Assembly (NCBI GenBank): GCA_002559145.1
Contig: NTXX01000011.1
Coordinates: 127,855 to 191,854 of the forward strand
DNA: 64,000 nt
Direction of reading: 5' to 3'
DNA from: Bacillus sp. AFS006103
GTDB lineage: Bacteria > Bacillota > Bacilli > Bacillales > Cytobacillaceae
Part shown: positions 49,764 to 59,992 of the stretch, one piece after another
Position numbering within the stretch: position 1 is the stretch's first letter
How the letters are laid out: each line of letters begins with the position of its first letter
The notes under the pieces: generated by a model
The model's database searches: none
What the model was told of the DNA's origin: nothing
What the model saw: only the letters and a program-made list of their open reading frames with translations
Program-made: the position numbers and the translations under genes

Positions 49764-50558
49764 ATGAAGCAACGAATCATAACAGCAGTCATTGCAGCTG
49801 CCCTATTTTTACCTATAGTCTATTTTGGTGGACTTCCGATGGTAATCTTAACCTATTTTTTAGCGACGATAGGTTTGTATGAGTTATTAAAAATGAAAAA
49901 GTTACCTATTTTTTCAGTCCATGGTGTATTAGCGCTTTTGTTTCTCTGGGTGCTTCTATTTCCTGCAAAGTATCATCATATTTTAGCTTCCTTTTATTAT
50001 TCAAAAATAGAGATATGTATAGCATTAATTCTTTTGCTATTAACTCTCACGGTAATAACCAAAAATCAATATACATTTGAAGACGTTTCATTTTCGATTC
50101 TATCAGCCATTTATGTAGGTATTGGCTTTTACTTTTTCTTTGAAACGAGGCAGGATGGTGGCCTTGTCTATATTTTGTATTCTTTATTTATTATGTGGGC
50201 AACGGATTCTGGTGCTTATTTTATTGGAAAAGCGCTTGGTAAAACTAAGCTATGGCCCGAAATAAGCCCTAATAAGACGGTTGAAGGTTCGATAGGCGGT
50301 GTTGTTTGTGCAGTTGTAATTGCAGTGCTCTTTGTACTCTTCTCAAACATTAACGTTGGACTTATATCCTTAATGGGGATAACTGTTGTACTTTCCATTT
50401 TTGGACAAATCGGGGACCTAGTTGAATCGGCATTTAAGCGTCACTTTAATGTCAAAGATTCTGGTAAAATCTTACCAGGTCATGGTGGTATTCTAGATCG
50501 ATTTGACAGCCTTTTATTTGTATGGCCCTTGTTACATTTCTTTCACCTTTGGTTATAA
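49764..50558 (+). CDS. cdsA: Phosphatidate cytidylyltransferase CdsA
   Basis: Integral membrane enzyme forming CDP-diacylglycerol from phosphatidate and CTP. 264 residues with about seven to eight hydrophobic segments and the signature from KRHFNVKDSGKILPGHGGI to LDRFDSL (about 224-251). It lies 24 bases after uppS. Product feeds phospholipid synthesis. Confidence 0.95.
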   Translation: MKQRIITAVIAAALFLPIVYFGGLPMVILTYFLATIGLYELLKMKKLPIFSVHGVLALLFLWVLLFPAKYHHILASFYYSKIEICIALILLLLTLTVITKNQYTFEDVSFSILSAIYVGIGFYFFFETRQDGGLVYILYSLFIMWATDSGAYFIGKALGKTKLWPEISPNKTVEGSIGGVVCAVVIAVLFVLFSNINVGLISLMGITVVLSIFGQIGDLVESAFKRHFNVKDSGKILPGHGGILDRFDSLLFVWPLLHFFHLWL

Positions 50559-50594
50559 AGCGCGTGCGCTTCACATATAGGAGTTGACTTTTTA

Positions 50595-51737
50595 TTGAAA
50601 ACAATTAGCTTATTGGGTGCAACAGGATCGATTGGAACCCAAACGTTAGATATTATCCGTGAACACCCATCTGAATTTACAATAGCAGCTATTTCCGTTG
50701 GGAAAAATATTGACTTGGCTCGAAAAATGATCGTTGAATTTCAGCCAGAGCTAGTTTCTGTACAAGACTACCATGACTGTAATACATTAAAAGCAGAGTT
50801 TCCTACTATTAAGTTCACTTTTGGTCAGGAAGGACTTATTGAGACAGCCGTATATGAAAAGGCGGATATTCTTGTTAATGCAGTGCTTGGGAGTGTGGGG
50901 TTACATCCAACTCTACAAGCGATTGAATGCGGGAAGGTAATTGCTATTGCTAATAAAGAAACACTGGTTACTGCAGGTCATTTAGTTATGGAGGCCGCCC
51001 AAAAAAATAATGTCCCACTCCTTCCAGTCGATAGTGAGCATTCTGCCATTTTTCAAGCCTTGCAGGGGGAAAAGGAAAAAAACATCGAAAGATTAATTTT
51101 AACTGCTTCAGGGGGAAGTTTCCGTGATTTCACCAGGAATGAATTGGAAAACGTTACCGTTGAACAGGCACTAAACCATCCCAATTGGTCGATGGGGGCA
51201 AAAATTACAATTGATTCTGCATCAATGATGAACAAAGGTTTGGAAGTTATTGAAGCACATTGGCTATTCAATATGCCATATGAAAAGATTGATGTCCTGC
51301 TACATAAAGAGAGCATCATCCATTCAATGGTAGAGTTCCATGATAGCAGTATCATTGCCCAGCTGGGAACACCGGATATGAGGGTCCCAATCCAATACGC
51401 ACTCACCTATCCTGATCGACTGCCATTGCGTTCATCAAAACGTTTGGATTTGGCGAGTATCGGAAAATTACATTTTGAAGAAATGGATATGGCGAGATTC
51501 CGATGCCTAGGTTTTGCTTATGAGGCTGGAAAAAAAGGCGGGTCAATGCCAACGGTACTGAATGCGGCTAATGAAGTGGCCGTGGCAGCTTTCCTAGAAG
51601 GGAAAATTCGATTCTTACAGATTGAAGATTTGATTGAGAAAGCATTAACCGCTCATCAAATTACGAATCACCCAAGCCTTACTGCAATCCAAGAGATAGA
51701 CAAAGAAACTAGGGAGTATGTACATTCGCTCCTCTAA
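50595..51737 (+). CDS. dxr: 1-deoxy-D-xylulose 5-phosphate reductoisomerase
   Basis: NADPH-dependent second step of the MEP isoprenoid route that supplies UppS. 380 residues: NADPH loop [12 protein letters not shown] (about 6-17), metal/substrate motif [12 protein letters not shown] (about 140-151), TASGGSFRD and [19 protein letters not shown] 50595 with AGGAG about 10 bases upstream. Confidence 0.95.
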   Translation: MKTISLLGATGSIGTQTLDIIREHPSEFTIAAISVGKNIDLARKMIVEFQPELVSVQDYHDCNTLKAEFPTIKFTFGQEGLIETAVYEKADILVNAVLGSVGLHPTLQAIECGKVIAIANKETLVTAGHLVMEAAQKNNVPLLPVDSEHSAIFQALQGEKEKNIERLILTASGGSFRDFTRNELENVTVEQALNHPNWSMGAKITIDSASMMNKGLEVIEAHWLFNMPYEKIDVLLHKESIIHSMVEFHDSSIIAQLGTPDMRVPIQYALTYPDRLPLRSSKRLDLASIGKLHFEEMDMARFRCLGFAYEAGKKGGSMPTVLNAANEVAVAAFLEGKIRFLQIEDLIEKALTAHQITNHPSLTAIQEIDKETREYVHSLL

Positions 51738-51797
51738 AACAAACTTAAAACTCAAGTAAAAGAATCTCTCTTATCCTGATAAAAAGGTGGTTTTATT

Positions 51798-53057
51798 TTG
51801 ACTACAGTTATTGCCTTTATTGTGATTTTTGGCGCACTCGTATTCTTTCATGAATTAGGTCATTTGATTTTCGCAAAAAGGGCTGGGATTTTATGCCGTG
51901 AATTTGCCATTGGTTTTGGTCCAAAAGTATTTTCCCATAAAAGAGCGGAAACAACCTACACGATTCGGTTACTGCCGATCGGAGGATTTGTCCGCATGGC
52001 TGGCGAAGACCCGGAAATGATTGAAATAAAGCCTGGGCATCGAATTGGCTTGGTATTGGATAAGGATGAAATAGTAAATAAAATCATCTTAAATAATAAA
52101 GAGAAGTTTCCAAACTGTCGGATTGTTGAAGTAGAATTTGCAGATATCGAAAAGGATTTAATTATTAAAGGATTTCCTGACGATGAAGACGAAGTATTAA
52201 AAACCTTTAGGATTGATCCAAAAGCTGTCATTGTTGAAAATGGGACTGAATCCCAGATTGCTCCAATTGACCGTCAATTCGGATCAAAAACATTGGGACA
52301 AAGAACGATGGCTATTTTTGCCGGTCCGATGATGAATTTTGTGCTTGCGTTCTTTGTATTTATTATTATTGCCTTTTTACAAGGGGTACCTACGAATGAA
52401 CCTAAATTAGGTGAGATAACACCTGACGGGGCCGCAATGACTGCGGGACTTAAAAAAGGTGATCTTATCCAGACAATCAATGGATCAGAAATTTCTAGTT
52501 GGTCTGATGTTGTCGAGGTCATTCGGAAAAACCCAAATGAGAAACTAGATTTTTCGATTCTCCGTGACAAAAAGGATTTAGAGATCACGGTAACCCCAAT
52601 TGAAAAAACGGTAGAAGGAAAGAAAATTGGGCTGATCGGTGTTTATAGCCCTGTCGAAAAGTCACCAATTCAAGCAGTTAAGTCAGGATTCACTGAAACT
52701 TATTTCTGGACGAAACAGATTTTTGTCATGGTTGGTAAATTAGTTACAGGTCAATTTTCAATTGATGCACTTTCAGGACCAGTTGGTATTTACCAAGCAA
52801 CAGATTCCGTTGCTAAATCGGGAATTTATTATTTAATGAAATGGGCAGGGATTTTAAGCATTAACTTAGGTATTATGAACTTATTACCTATTCCCGCTTT
52901 AGACGGTGGAAGATTGATGTTTTTCGCTGTCGAGGCTGTTAGAGGCAAGCCAATTGACCGTCAAAAAGAAGGTATGGTTCATTTTATTGGATTTGCGCTC
53001 TTGATGCTGCTTATGCTTGTGGTAACATGGAATGATATTCAAAGGTTTTTCTTGTAA
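51798..53057 (+). CDS. rseP: Site-2 membrane metalloprotease RseP/RasP
   Basis: Intramembrane zinc protease; in B. subtilis RasP cleaves anti-sigma factor RsiW, FtsL and signal-peptide remnants. 419 residues: HELGH (18-22) in the first membrane helix, PDZ domain (about 200-280), and NLLPIPALDGGRL (about 356-368) with the third zinc ligand. TTG 51798 with AAAGGTGG upstream. proS, which usually follows, is absent. Confidence 0.95.
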   Translation: MTTVIAFIVIFGALVFFHELGHLIFAKRAGILCREFAIGFGPKVFSHKRAETTYTIRLLPIGGFVRMAGEDPEMIEIKPGHRIGLVLDKDEIVNKIILNNKEKFPNCRIVEVEFADIEKDLIIKGFPDDEDEVLKTFRIDPKAVIVENGTESQIAPIDRQFGSKTLGQRTMAIFAGPMMNFVLAFFVFIIIAFLQGVPTNEPKLGEITPDGAAMTAGLKKGDLIQTINGSEISSWSDVVEVIRKNPNEKLDFSILRDKKDLEITVTPIEKTVEGKKIGLIGVYSPVEKSPIQAVKSGFTETYFWTKQIFVMVGKLVTGQFSIDALSGPVGIYQATDSVAKSGIYYLMKWAGILSINLGIMNLLPIPALDGGRLMFFAVEAVRGKPIDRQKEGMVHFIGFALLMLLMLVVTWNDIQRFFL

Positions 53058-53070
53058 TATTGGAATTTTT

Positions 53071-53106
53071 AATGCCCCTGTTAATTGAAACGGGGGCATT
53101 ATTTTG
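53071..53106 (+). terminator. Terminator after rseP
   Basis: AATGCCCCTGTT (53071-53082) and AACGGGGGCATT (53089-53100) pair with one wobble; a modest T stretch follows. Confidence 0.7.
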
Positions 53107-53119
53107 GAAAAAAATAAAA

Positions 53120-53148
53120 CCGAATCATCTCGTGCCATATGATATAAT
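53120..53148 (+). promoter_or_regulatory. Candidate promoter of polC
   Basis: TGATATAAT (53140-53148) is an extended -10 with a perfect TATAAT at 53143-53148. The -35 position (CCGAAT, 53120-53125) is poor. It is 53 bases before the polC start and follows the rseP terminator. Confidence 0.5.
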
Positions 53149-53200
53149 TATTTTTTGATGAGATTATAATAGTAATTTTTTATAGATGGGAGAGAGAACG

Positions 53201-56200
53201 ATGAGCGAAGATGCCATAGGCAAAAAAGAGCGATTCCAACTCTTGCTCCAGCAGATGCAATTGATTGAGGATGCTGTAGTAGTGCATTTCAACAATGCGC
53301 AAATAGATAGGTTATTAGTTGAGAAAAAGAATAGAAAGTGGCATTTTCAATTTTTATTTGAAAATATCCTTCCTTATAATGTTTATGTTCTGTTTTCGAC
53401 ACAGCTCGAACGAGCATTTTCCAGCATCGCTACGGTTTCATACCATATCAATGTGACAAATCAAACCTTTTCTCCAGAATTAATACGAGATTATTGGAGT
53501 TATAGCATTCAGCAAATTGATGGAATTGCTCCGCCGCTTTTAAAGCTATTACATGAACAACTTCCCGAAGTGAACGGAAATAAGCTTACTGTTTCTGTTC
53601 GTAACGATACAGAAGGGCTAGCATTAAAGCGTAAATATGCCGAGACGATTTCTAAGATATATCAATCGTTTGGATTTCCCAATTTAGCAATCGAGACAGA
53701 ATTGAAAAAAGTAGAGGAAAATGAGGACTACCAACGATTTTTACTTGCCAAGCAAAAGGAAGACCAAGAACGTGGACTTCAAGCAATGGTGGAATTGCAG
53801 AAAAAAGAAGCTGAAAAAGATCAAGCTTCCGGTGAAATGCCATCTGGACCACTTACGATTGGTCTAACCATAAAGGATAATAACGACTTCCGCAGTCTGA
53901 TTGATATTGTTGACGAAGAAAGAAGAGTAGCTGTAGAAGGGTATATCTTTGATGCTGAGATACGTGAGCTAAGAAGCGGCCGTTCACTGTTGACCTTCAA
54001 AATCACAGATTACACCAGCTCTATCATGGTAAAAATGTTTTCACGTGACAAAGAGGACGCAGCCCTATTCCAACTTGTTAAAAAAGGAATGTGGGTAAAG
54101 GTTCGAGGCAGTATTCAGAATGATACCTTTGTCCGTGACCTCGTGATGATTTGTAATGATATTAATGAAATTAAACCTGCTGCCCGGAAGGATACGGCAC
54201 CCGAAAATGAAAAACGGGTAGAACTCCATCTTCATACACCGATGAGTCAAATGGATGCTGTAACACCTGTAAGTGCACTGATTACCCAGGCGAGTAAGTG
54301 GGGACATAAAGCAATTGCTGTAACTGATCACGCAGTTGCGCAATCCTTTCCTGAAGCTTATGGTGCTGGGAAGAAAAATGATATAAAAATTCTCTATGGC
54401 GTTGAAGTGAATTTGGTGGATGATGGGGTACCGATAGCTTATAATGACACACACCGTTTGCTTGCAGAGGACACTTATGTTGTATTTGACGTTGAAACGA
54501 CAGGGCTCTCAGCTGTGTATAATTCAATTATTGAACTTGCAGCTGTTAAGATACATGACGGGGAAATCATTGACCGTTTCGAATCCTTTGCCAATCCGCA
54601 TCACCGTTTATCGGCAACAACGATCAACCTCACTGGCATTACCGATGATATGGTCCAAACTGCCCCGGAAATTGAGGAAGTTCTTCGGAATTTTAGAGAA
54701 TGGGCCGGCGACTCCATTCTTGTTGCACATAATGCTTCGTTTGATATGGGTTTCCTTAATGTCGGTTATAAAAAGATCGGCTTTGATAGGGCAAAAAATC
54801 CTGTTATTGATACATTGGAACTTGGGCGGTTTCTCTATCCTGAAATGAAAAACCATCGTTTAAATACATTAACCAAGAAGTTTGACATTGAATTAACACA
54901 GCATCACCGTGCCATTTATGATGCTGAGGCTACCGGTTATTTACTTTTGAAAATGTTAAAGGATGCACTCGAAAAGGAAATCGAATACCATGACCAATTT
55001 AATGATAATATGGGAAAAGGCAATGCCTATCAACGGGCGCGACCCTATCATTGTACATTATTAGCTCAAACTCAAGCGGGATTAAAAAACCTGTTTAAAC
55101 TTGTATCCATATCTCACATTGAATATTTTTACCGTGTTCCTAGATTACCAAGATCTGTCCTGCAAAAATACAGGGAAGGGATTCTCGTTGGCTCTGGTTG
55201 CAGTAAAGGTGAAGTATTTGAAGGGATGATGCAAAAATCTCCAGAAGAAGTGGAAGCCCATGCTGGATTCTACGATTATATTGAGGTTATGCCGAAAGAA
55301 GTAAATGCACCATTGATTGAAATGGAATTGGTTAGCGATGAAAAAGCAATGGAAGACATTATTGCGAAAATCGTAAACCTTGGCGATAAATTAGGACTTC
55401 CAGTTGTTGCCACCGGAAATGTTCATTACCTAAATGAAAATGATAAAATATATCGAAAAATTTTAATAAACTCTCAGGGTGGAGCAAACCCTTTAAATCG
55501 TCATCAACTTCCAGACGTTCACTTTAGAACAACGAATGAAATGCTTGACGCTTTTTCCTTTTTAGGAAAAGAGAAGGCAAAGGAGATTGTCGTAACGAAT
55601 ACGAATAAAATCGCTGATATGATTGAGGTAATAAAACCGATTAAAGACGATTTATATACACCGAAAATTGAGGGTGCCGATGAAGAAATGCGTGAAATGA
55701 GTTATTCGATGGCACGGAGAATATACGGTGATACCTTACCGGAAATTGTGGAAGCACGGTTAGAAAAAGAACTGAAAAGTATTATTGGACATGGATTTGC
55801 GGTTATTTATTTAATTTCTCACAAGCTGGTTAAAAAATCTTTGGACGACGGCTACCTAGTAGGTTCAAGGGGGTCAGTTGGATCTTCTCTGGTTGCGACT
55901 ATGACAGAAATTACCGAAGTAAATCCGCTGCCTCCTCATTATGTATGTCCAGGCTGTAAACATTCGGAGTTTTTTAATGACGGTTCGGTCGGTTCCGGTT
56001 TTGATTTGCCTGATAAAGATTGCCCAGAGTGTGGTGGGAAGTACCATAAAGACGGACACGATATTCCGTTTGAAACGTTTCTTGGCTTTAAAGGGGACAA
56101 GGTTCCCGATATTGATTTAAACTTTTCTGGTGAATATCAGCCGCGGGCCCATAATTATACGAAGGTTCTTTTCGGAGAAGAATATGTTTTTCGGGCAGGG

Positions 56201-57526
56201 ACGATTGGAACAGTTGCTGATAAAACAGCTTTTGGCTATGTTAAGGCATATCAACAGGATAACAACCTTCAACTTCGTGGAGCTGAAATCGATCGGCTCG
56301 CTTCGGGCTGTACAGGAGTAAAAAGAACAACGGGACAGCATCCCGGTGGAATTATCGTCATCCCGGATTACATGGATGTTTATGATTTTTCACCGATTCA
56401 ATTCCCGGCCGATGATAGAAATTCAGAATGGAAGACAACACATTTCGATTTCCATTCCATCCATGATAATGTCTTAAAACTAGATATACTCGGACATGAT
56501 GATCCCACTGTCATTAGGATGCTTCAGGATTTGAGCGGAATGGATCCAAAAACGATTCCGACAGATGACCCTGAGGTTATGAAAATATTTAGCAAGACCG
56601 AGTCCTTGGGCGTAACAGAACAACAGATTATGTGTAAAACAGGGACGCTCGGCATTCCGGAGTTCGGAACACGATTTGTCCGCCAAATGCTTGAGGATAC
56701 GAAGCCAACTACCTTCTCAGAACTTGTCCAAATATCGGGATTATCTCATGGGACTGATGTATGGCTTGGGAACGCTCAAGAACTAATTCATAATAAAACC
56801 TGTAATTTAAGTGAAGTAATCGGCTGTCGTGATGATATCATGGTTTACCTTATTTATCAGGGACTGGACCCTTCTTTTGCTTTTAAAATTATGGAATCTG
56901 TACGTAAGGGTAAAGGCTTAAGTGAAGAAATGGAAGCGGAAATGAGGAAAAACGAAGTTCCAGAATGGTATATTGACTCTTGTAAGAAGATTAAGTACAT
57001 GTTTCCAAAGGCACATGCTGCTGCCTATGTACTGATGGCTGTTAGAATTGCTTATTTCAAGGTCCATTTGCCATTACTTTATTACGCAGCCTACTTTACT
57101 GTCCGTGCGGAAGACTTTGACATTGAAGCCATGTCACGTGGTTCAGAATCAATCCGGGCAAAAATAGAAGAAATTAATGCTAAGGGTTTAGAAGCCTCTA
57201 ATAAAGAAAAAAACTTATTAACGGTTTTGGAGCTTTCACTTGAAATGACAGAAAGAGGATTTGTTTTCCAAAACTACGATCTATACAAATCATCAGCATC
57301 TGAATTTACCATCGAAGGCAATACCTTAATACCGCCCTTTAATTCCATTCCGGGATTAGGAACAAATGCGGCTTATAATATTGTCAAGGCTCGGGAAACA
57401 GGTGAATTTTTATCGAAAGAAGATTTGCAGCAGCGTGGAAAAGTATCAAAGACTATTCTTGAGTTTTTAGACAAACAAGGATGTCTCGCAGCTCTTCCGG
57501 AGCAAAACCAGTTATCGTTGTTCTAA
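53201..57526 (+). CDS. polC: DNA polymerase III PolC-type, alpha subunit
   Basis: Main replicative polymerase of low-GC Gram-positives, with built-in proofreading. 1441 residues: N-terminal domain (1-220), OB fold (about 230-330), PHP domain split by the exonuclease ([16 protein letters not shown] near 335; exonuclease [13 protein letters not shown], about 425-595), then palm and fingers with a zinc site (CPGCKH...CPEC) and catalytic [15 protein letters not shown] (about 965-980). Ends in the beta-clamp binding motif QLSLF. ATG 53201 is chosen; ATG 53186 lies in the GGGAGAGAG ribosome site. Confidence 0.97.
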   Translation: MSEDAIGKKERFQLLLQQMQLIEDAVVVHFNNAQIDRLLVEKKNRKWHFQFLFENILPYNVYVLFSTQLERAFSSIATVSYHINVTNQTFSPELIRDYWSYSIQQIDGIAPPLLKLLHEQLPEVNGNKLTVSVRNDTEGLALKRKYAETISKIYQSFGFPNLAIETELKKVEENEDYQRFLLAKQKEDQERGLQAMVELQKKEAEKDQASGEMPSGPLTIGLTIKDNNDFRSLIDIVDEERRVAVEGYIFDAEIRELRSGRSLLTFKITDYTSSIMVKMFSRDKEDAALFQLVKKGMWVKVRGSIQNDTFVRDLVMICNDINEIKPAARKDTAPENEKRVELHLHTPMSQMDAVTPVSALITQASKWGHKAIAVTDHAVAQSFPEAYGAGKKNDIKILYGVEVNLVDDGVPIAYNDTHRLLAEDTYVVFDVETTGLSAVYNSIIELAAVKIHDGEIIDRFESFANPHHRLSATTINLTGITDDMVQTAPEIEEVLRNFREWAGDSILVAHNASFDMGFLNVGYKKIGFDRAKNPVIDTLELGRFLYPEMKNHRLNTLTKKFDIELTQHHRAIYDAEATGYLLLKMLKDALEKEIEYHDQFNDNMGKGNAYQRARPYHCTLLAQTQAGLKNLFKLVSISHIEYFYRVPRLPRSVLQKYREGILVGSGCSKGEVFEGMMQKSPEEVEAHAGFYDYIEVMPKEVNAPLIEMELVSDEKAMEDIIAKIVNLGDKLGLPVVATGNVHYLNENDKIYRKILINSQGGANPLNRHQLPDVHFRTTNEMLDAFSFLGKEKAKEIVVTNTNKIADMIEVIKPIKDDLYTPKIEGADEEMREMSYSMARRIYGDTLPEIVEARLEKELKSIIGHGFAVIYLISHKLVKKSLDDGYLVGSRGSVGSSLVATMTEITEVNPLPPHYVCPGCKHSEFFNDGSVGSGFDLPDKDCPECGGKYHKDGHDIPFETFLGFKGDKVPDIDLNFSGEYQPRAHNYTKVLFGEEYVFRAGTIGTVADKTAFGYVKAYQQDNNLQLRGAEIDRLASGCTGVKRTTGQHPGGIIVIPDYMDVYDFSPIQFPADDRNSEWKTTHFDFHSIHDNVLKLDILGHDDPTVIRMLQDLSGMDPKTIPTDDPEVMKIFSKTESLGVTEQQIMCKTGTLGIPEFGTRFVRQMLEDTKPTTFSELVQISGLSHGTDVWLGNAQELIHNKTCNLSEVIGCRDDIMVYLIYQGLDPSFAFKIMESVRKGKGLSEEMEAEMRKNEVPEWYIDSCKKIKYMFPKAHAAAYVLMAVRIAYFKVHLPLLYYAAYFTVRAEDFDIEAMSRGSESIRAKIEEINAKGLEASNKEKNLLTVLELSLEMTERGFVFQNYDLYKSSASEFTIEGNTLIPPFNSIPGLGTNAAYNIVKARETGEFLSKEDLQQRGKVSKTILEFLDKQGCLAALPEQNQLSLF

Positions 57527-57558
57527 ATAGGAAAATACTTGACAAACCTCGATGCTAT

Positions 57559-57587
57559 TTGCATAAAAATGTTGGTTATGGTATAGT
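57559..57587 (+). promoter_or_regulatory. Promoter of the rimP-nusA-infB operon
   Basis: TTGCAT (57559-57564), a 17-base spacer and TATAGT (57582-57587). A second possible promoter, TTGACA (57539-57544) with CATAAA at 17 bases, overlaps upstream. Both fall between polC and the leader hairpin. Confidence 0.65.
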
Positions 57588-57609
57588 TTTATTGGAAATA
57601 CTAAGAAAT

Positions 57610-57651
57610 ACTCTCGTGATCAAGAGTGGGGAAACCCGCTCTTTCGTTTTT
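57610..57651 (+). terminator. Attenuator-like leader hairpins upstream of rimP
   Basis: AAGAGTGGG (57622-57630), loop GAAA, CCCGCTCTT (57635-57643), then TCGTTTTTG form a terminator within the leader, after the promoter and 90 bases before rimP. ACTCT (57610-57614) can instead pair with AGAGT (57623-57627), which would disrupt the terminator stem. In B. subtilis nusA is reported to autoregulate through a NusA-dependent terminator in the leader of this operon; this would be the counterpart. Confidence 0.65.
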
Positions 57652-57741
57652 GTATAAATGTTTTTTCTTAGTGTAACATGATAAAACTTTCCGTGAACTA
57701 CATACAATATGGGTGAAATTATCGGAAAAAGGAGGTAAAGC

Positions 57742-58212
57742 ATGAGCAAGGTAACGGAAGTTGTAGAAGAAATAGCCACGCCTATTTTTCAAGAACTTGG
57801 TTTAGAATTAGTGGAAATTGAGTATTTGAAAGAAGGGAAAAGTTGGTTTCTTCGCGTATATATCGATAAAGACAACGGTGTTGATATTGAGGATTGCGGA
57901 CTCGTTAGCGAAAAACTCAGCGAAAAACTCGATGAGCTTGATCCGATTCCCCATAACTATTTTCTTGAAGTTTCTTCACCTGGAGCAGAGCGTCCATTGA
58001 AAAAGGATAAAGATTTCCAAAAGGCAATCGGGAAAAATGTCTTTATCAAAACTTATGAACCAATCGATGGGGAGAAAAGCTTCGAAGGGGAATTATTAGA
58101 ATTTAATGGTCAACATTTAAAAATCGAAATGAAGATTAAAACACGAAAGAAAACGATTGAAATTCCCTATGAAAAAGTAGCCAACGCGCGATTAGCCGTC
58201 TCTTTTTCGTAA
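57742..58212 (+). CDS. rimP: Ribosome maturation factor RimP (YlxS)
   Basis: Factor for early 30S assembly. 156 residues with an N-terminal alpha/beta domain ([21 protein letters not shown], part near residue 15-35; [12 protein letters not shown], about 77-88) and a C-terminal SH3-like barrel. AAGGAGGT precedes ATG 57742. First gene of the nusA operon. Confidence 0.95.
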   Translation: MSKVTEVVEEIATPIFQELGLELVEIEYLKEGKSWFLRVYIDKDNGVDIEDCGLVSEKLSEKLDELDPIPHNYFLEVSSPGAERPLKKDKDFQKAIGKNVFIKTYEPIDGEKSFEGELLEFNGQHLKIEMKIKTRKKTIEIPYEKVANARLAVSFS

Positions 58213-58248
58213 TGAAATAATAGATAAAGGATAGGGGGATACAAACAG

Positions 58249-59370
58249 ATGAGCAGCGAATTATTAGATGCTCTTACAATACTGGAAAGAGAAAAAGGTA
58301 TTTCCAGAGATATTTTAATTGAGGCAATCGAGGCAGCTCTTGTATCGGCATATCGCCGAAACTTTAATCAGGCCCAGAATGTTCGGATTGATTTGAATTT
58401 ACAGGCAGGATCCATGCGTGTTTTTGCTAGAAAAGAAGTGGTCGATCAAGTATTTGACCCTCGTCTCGAAATTTCCTTAGAGGATGCCAGACAAATCACA
58501 CCTAATTACCAAGTGGAAGATATTGTCGAAATGGAAGTAACACCTAAGGACTTTGGGCGGATTGCTGCTCAAACGGCAAAGCAAGTGGTTACTCAGCGTG
58601 TAAGAGAAGCAGAACGTGGAATTATTTATTCAGAGTTTATCGACCGTGAAGAAGATATTATGACCGGTATTGTCCAAAGACTGGATTCGAAATTCATTTA
58701 TGTAAGTCTTGGGAAAATTGAGGCATTGTTACCTGTAAATGAGCAAATGCCAAATGAACGTTATAAGCCTCATGATCGAATAAAAGTATTTATTACCAAA
58801 GTTGAAAAGACGACGAAGGGACCGCAAATATTCGTATCTCGGACACATCCCGGTCTCTTAAAACGATTATTTGAAATTGAAGTTCCGGAAATTTATGACG
58901 GAACTGTTGAAATTAAGTCAGTTGCCCGTGAGGCCGGAGATCGGTCGAAAATCTCAGTTCATTCTGACAAAACTGAAGTAGACCCGGTTGGTTCATGTGT
59001 TGGACCTAAAGGTGCTAGAGTTCAAGCGGTAGTCAATGAATTAAAGGGTGAAAAAATAGATATTGTCAAGTGGTCAGCAGACCCGGTAGTGTTTGTGGCA
59101 AACTCTCTTAGCCCTTCAAAAGTTTTAGATGTAATGGTTAACGAGAATGAAAAAGCAACAACAGTTGTTGTTCCTGATTATCAACTTTCTTTAGCAATCG
59201 GGAAACGCGGACAAAATGCCCGCTTAGCTGCAAAATTAACTGGCTGGAAAATTGATATTAAATCAGAAACTGATGCACGTGAGATTGGAATTTATCCACG
59301 TGAAGAAACCATAAGACTTTTTGATGATCAAGTTGACACTGATTTCGATTATGAAGAAGAGTTGGACTAA
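58249..59370 (+). CDS. nusA: Transcription termination/antitermination factor NusA
   Basis: RNA polymerase-associated factor that promotes pausing and intrinsic termination. 373 residues: N-terminal domain (1-125), S1 (about 135-200), KH1 (about 230-275, [14 protein letters not shown]) and KH2 (about 300-345, [20 protein letters not shown]). It lacks the acidic C-terminal repeats of E. coli NusA, as in Bacilli. Probably autoregulated through the leader hairpin. Confidence 0.97.
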   Translation: MSSELLDALTILEREKGISRDILIEAIEAALVSAYRRNFNQAQNVRIDLNLQAGSMRVFARKEVVDQVFDPRLEISLEDARQITPNYQVEDIVEMEVTPKDFGRIAAQTAKQVVTQRVREAERGIIYSEFIDREEDIMTGIVQRLDSKFIYVSLGKIEALLPVNEQMPNERYKPHDRIKVFITKVEKTTKGPQIFVSRTHPGLLKRLFEIEVPEIYDGTVEIKSVAREAGDRSKISVHSDKTEVDPVGSCVGPKGARVQAVVNELKGEKIDIVKWSADPVVFVANSLSPSKVLDVMVNENEKATTVVVPDYQLSLAIGKRGQNARLAAKLTGWKIDIKSETDAREIGIYPREETIRLFDDQVDTDFDYEEELD

Positions 59371-59389
59371 AAAGTGAGGTGAATGATGA

Positions 59390-59662
59390 ATGAACAATCA
59401 GAAAAAAGTTCCTATGCGCAAATGTGTGGCAACCGGTGAAATGAAACCGAAAAAAGAACTTGTTCGCATCGTTCGCTCAAAAGAAGGGGAAGTATCCATT
59501 GACCTGACGGGGAAGAAATCCGGAAGGGGTGCCTACCTTTCAAGGGACAAGGAAGCTGTCTTACTTGCCAAGAAAAAGAATACCCTATCTAATCACTTAC
59601 AGGTTTCTATAAATGATTCGTTATACGAAGAGCTACTTGAGCTTATAGAGAAGGAGAACTGA
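59390..59662 (+). CDS. rnpM: YlxR/RnpM RNA-binding protein
   Basis: A 90-residue DUF448 protein with [20 protein letters not shown] at the N-terminus and GRGAYLSRD in the middle. The B. subtilis homologue (YlxR) has been named RnpM and reported to bind and modulate RNase P. GTGAGGTGA precedes ATG 59390. Always between nusA and ylxQ in Bacilli. Confidence 0.92.
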   Translation: MNNQKKVPMRKCVATGEMKPKKELVRIVRSKEGEVSIDLTGKKSGRGAYLSRDKEAVLLAKKKNTLSNHLQVSINDSLYEELLELIEKEN

Positions 59663-59670
59663 CAATCCAA

Positions 59671-59973
59671 ATGAAACAAAATCAATGGATGTCATTGCTT
59701 GGCTTGGCCAATCGAGCACGCAAAATCATATCAGGTGAGGAACTAACCGTGAAGCAGATTCAAAGCGGAAAGGCGTATCTCATTTTATTATCCGCAGATG
59801 CTTCTGCAAATACGACAAAAAAGATTACTGATAAGTGTAATTCGTATGAGGTTCCATATAAAATTGTGGAAAATCGTCACCTTCTTGGTCAAGCAATTGG
59901 CAAGGAAGCCCGCGTTGTTGTAGCTGTTCTGGATGTTGGATTTGCCAAGAAAATGGTAACGTTGCTCGATTAA
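59671..59973 (+). CDS. ylxQ: L7Ae-family ribosomal-like protein YlxQ
   Basis: A 100-residue L7Ae/L30e-type RNA-binding protein ([16 protein letters not shown], about 10-25; [14 protein letters not shown], about 44-57). Some homologues bind K-turn RNA; the biological role is not settled. AAGGAG at 59651-59656 lies 14 bases before the ATG, rather far, so GTG/other starts cannot be excluded. Sits between rnpM and infB. Confidence 0.9.
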   Translation: MKQNQWMSLLGLANRARKIISGEELTVKQIQSGKAYLILLSADASANTTKKITDKCNSYEVPYKIVENRHLLGQAIGKEARVVVAVLDVGFAKKMVTLLD

Positions 59974-59992
59974 ATCTAGCGGGGGTGAAAAG

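Noticed and set aside
54444..54848. 134-codon + strand frame inside polC
   Set aside because: Out-of-frame shadow of the exonuclease domain, low-complexity leucine-rich, no ribosome site.
57610..57651. The hairpin as a plain polC terminator
   Set aside because: It lies downstream of good promoter elements for rimP and has a competing stem, so a leader attenuator fits better; it could still also stop polC read-through.
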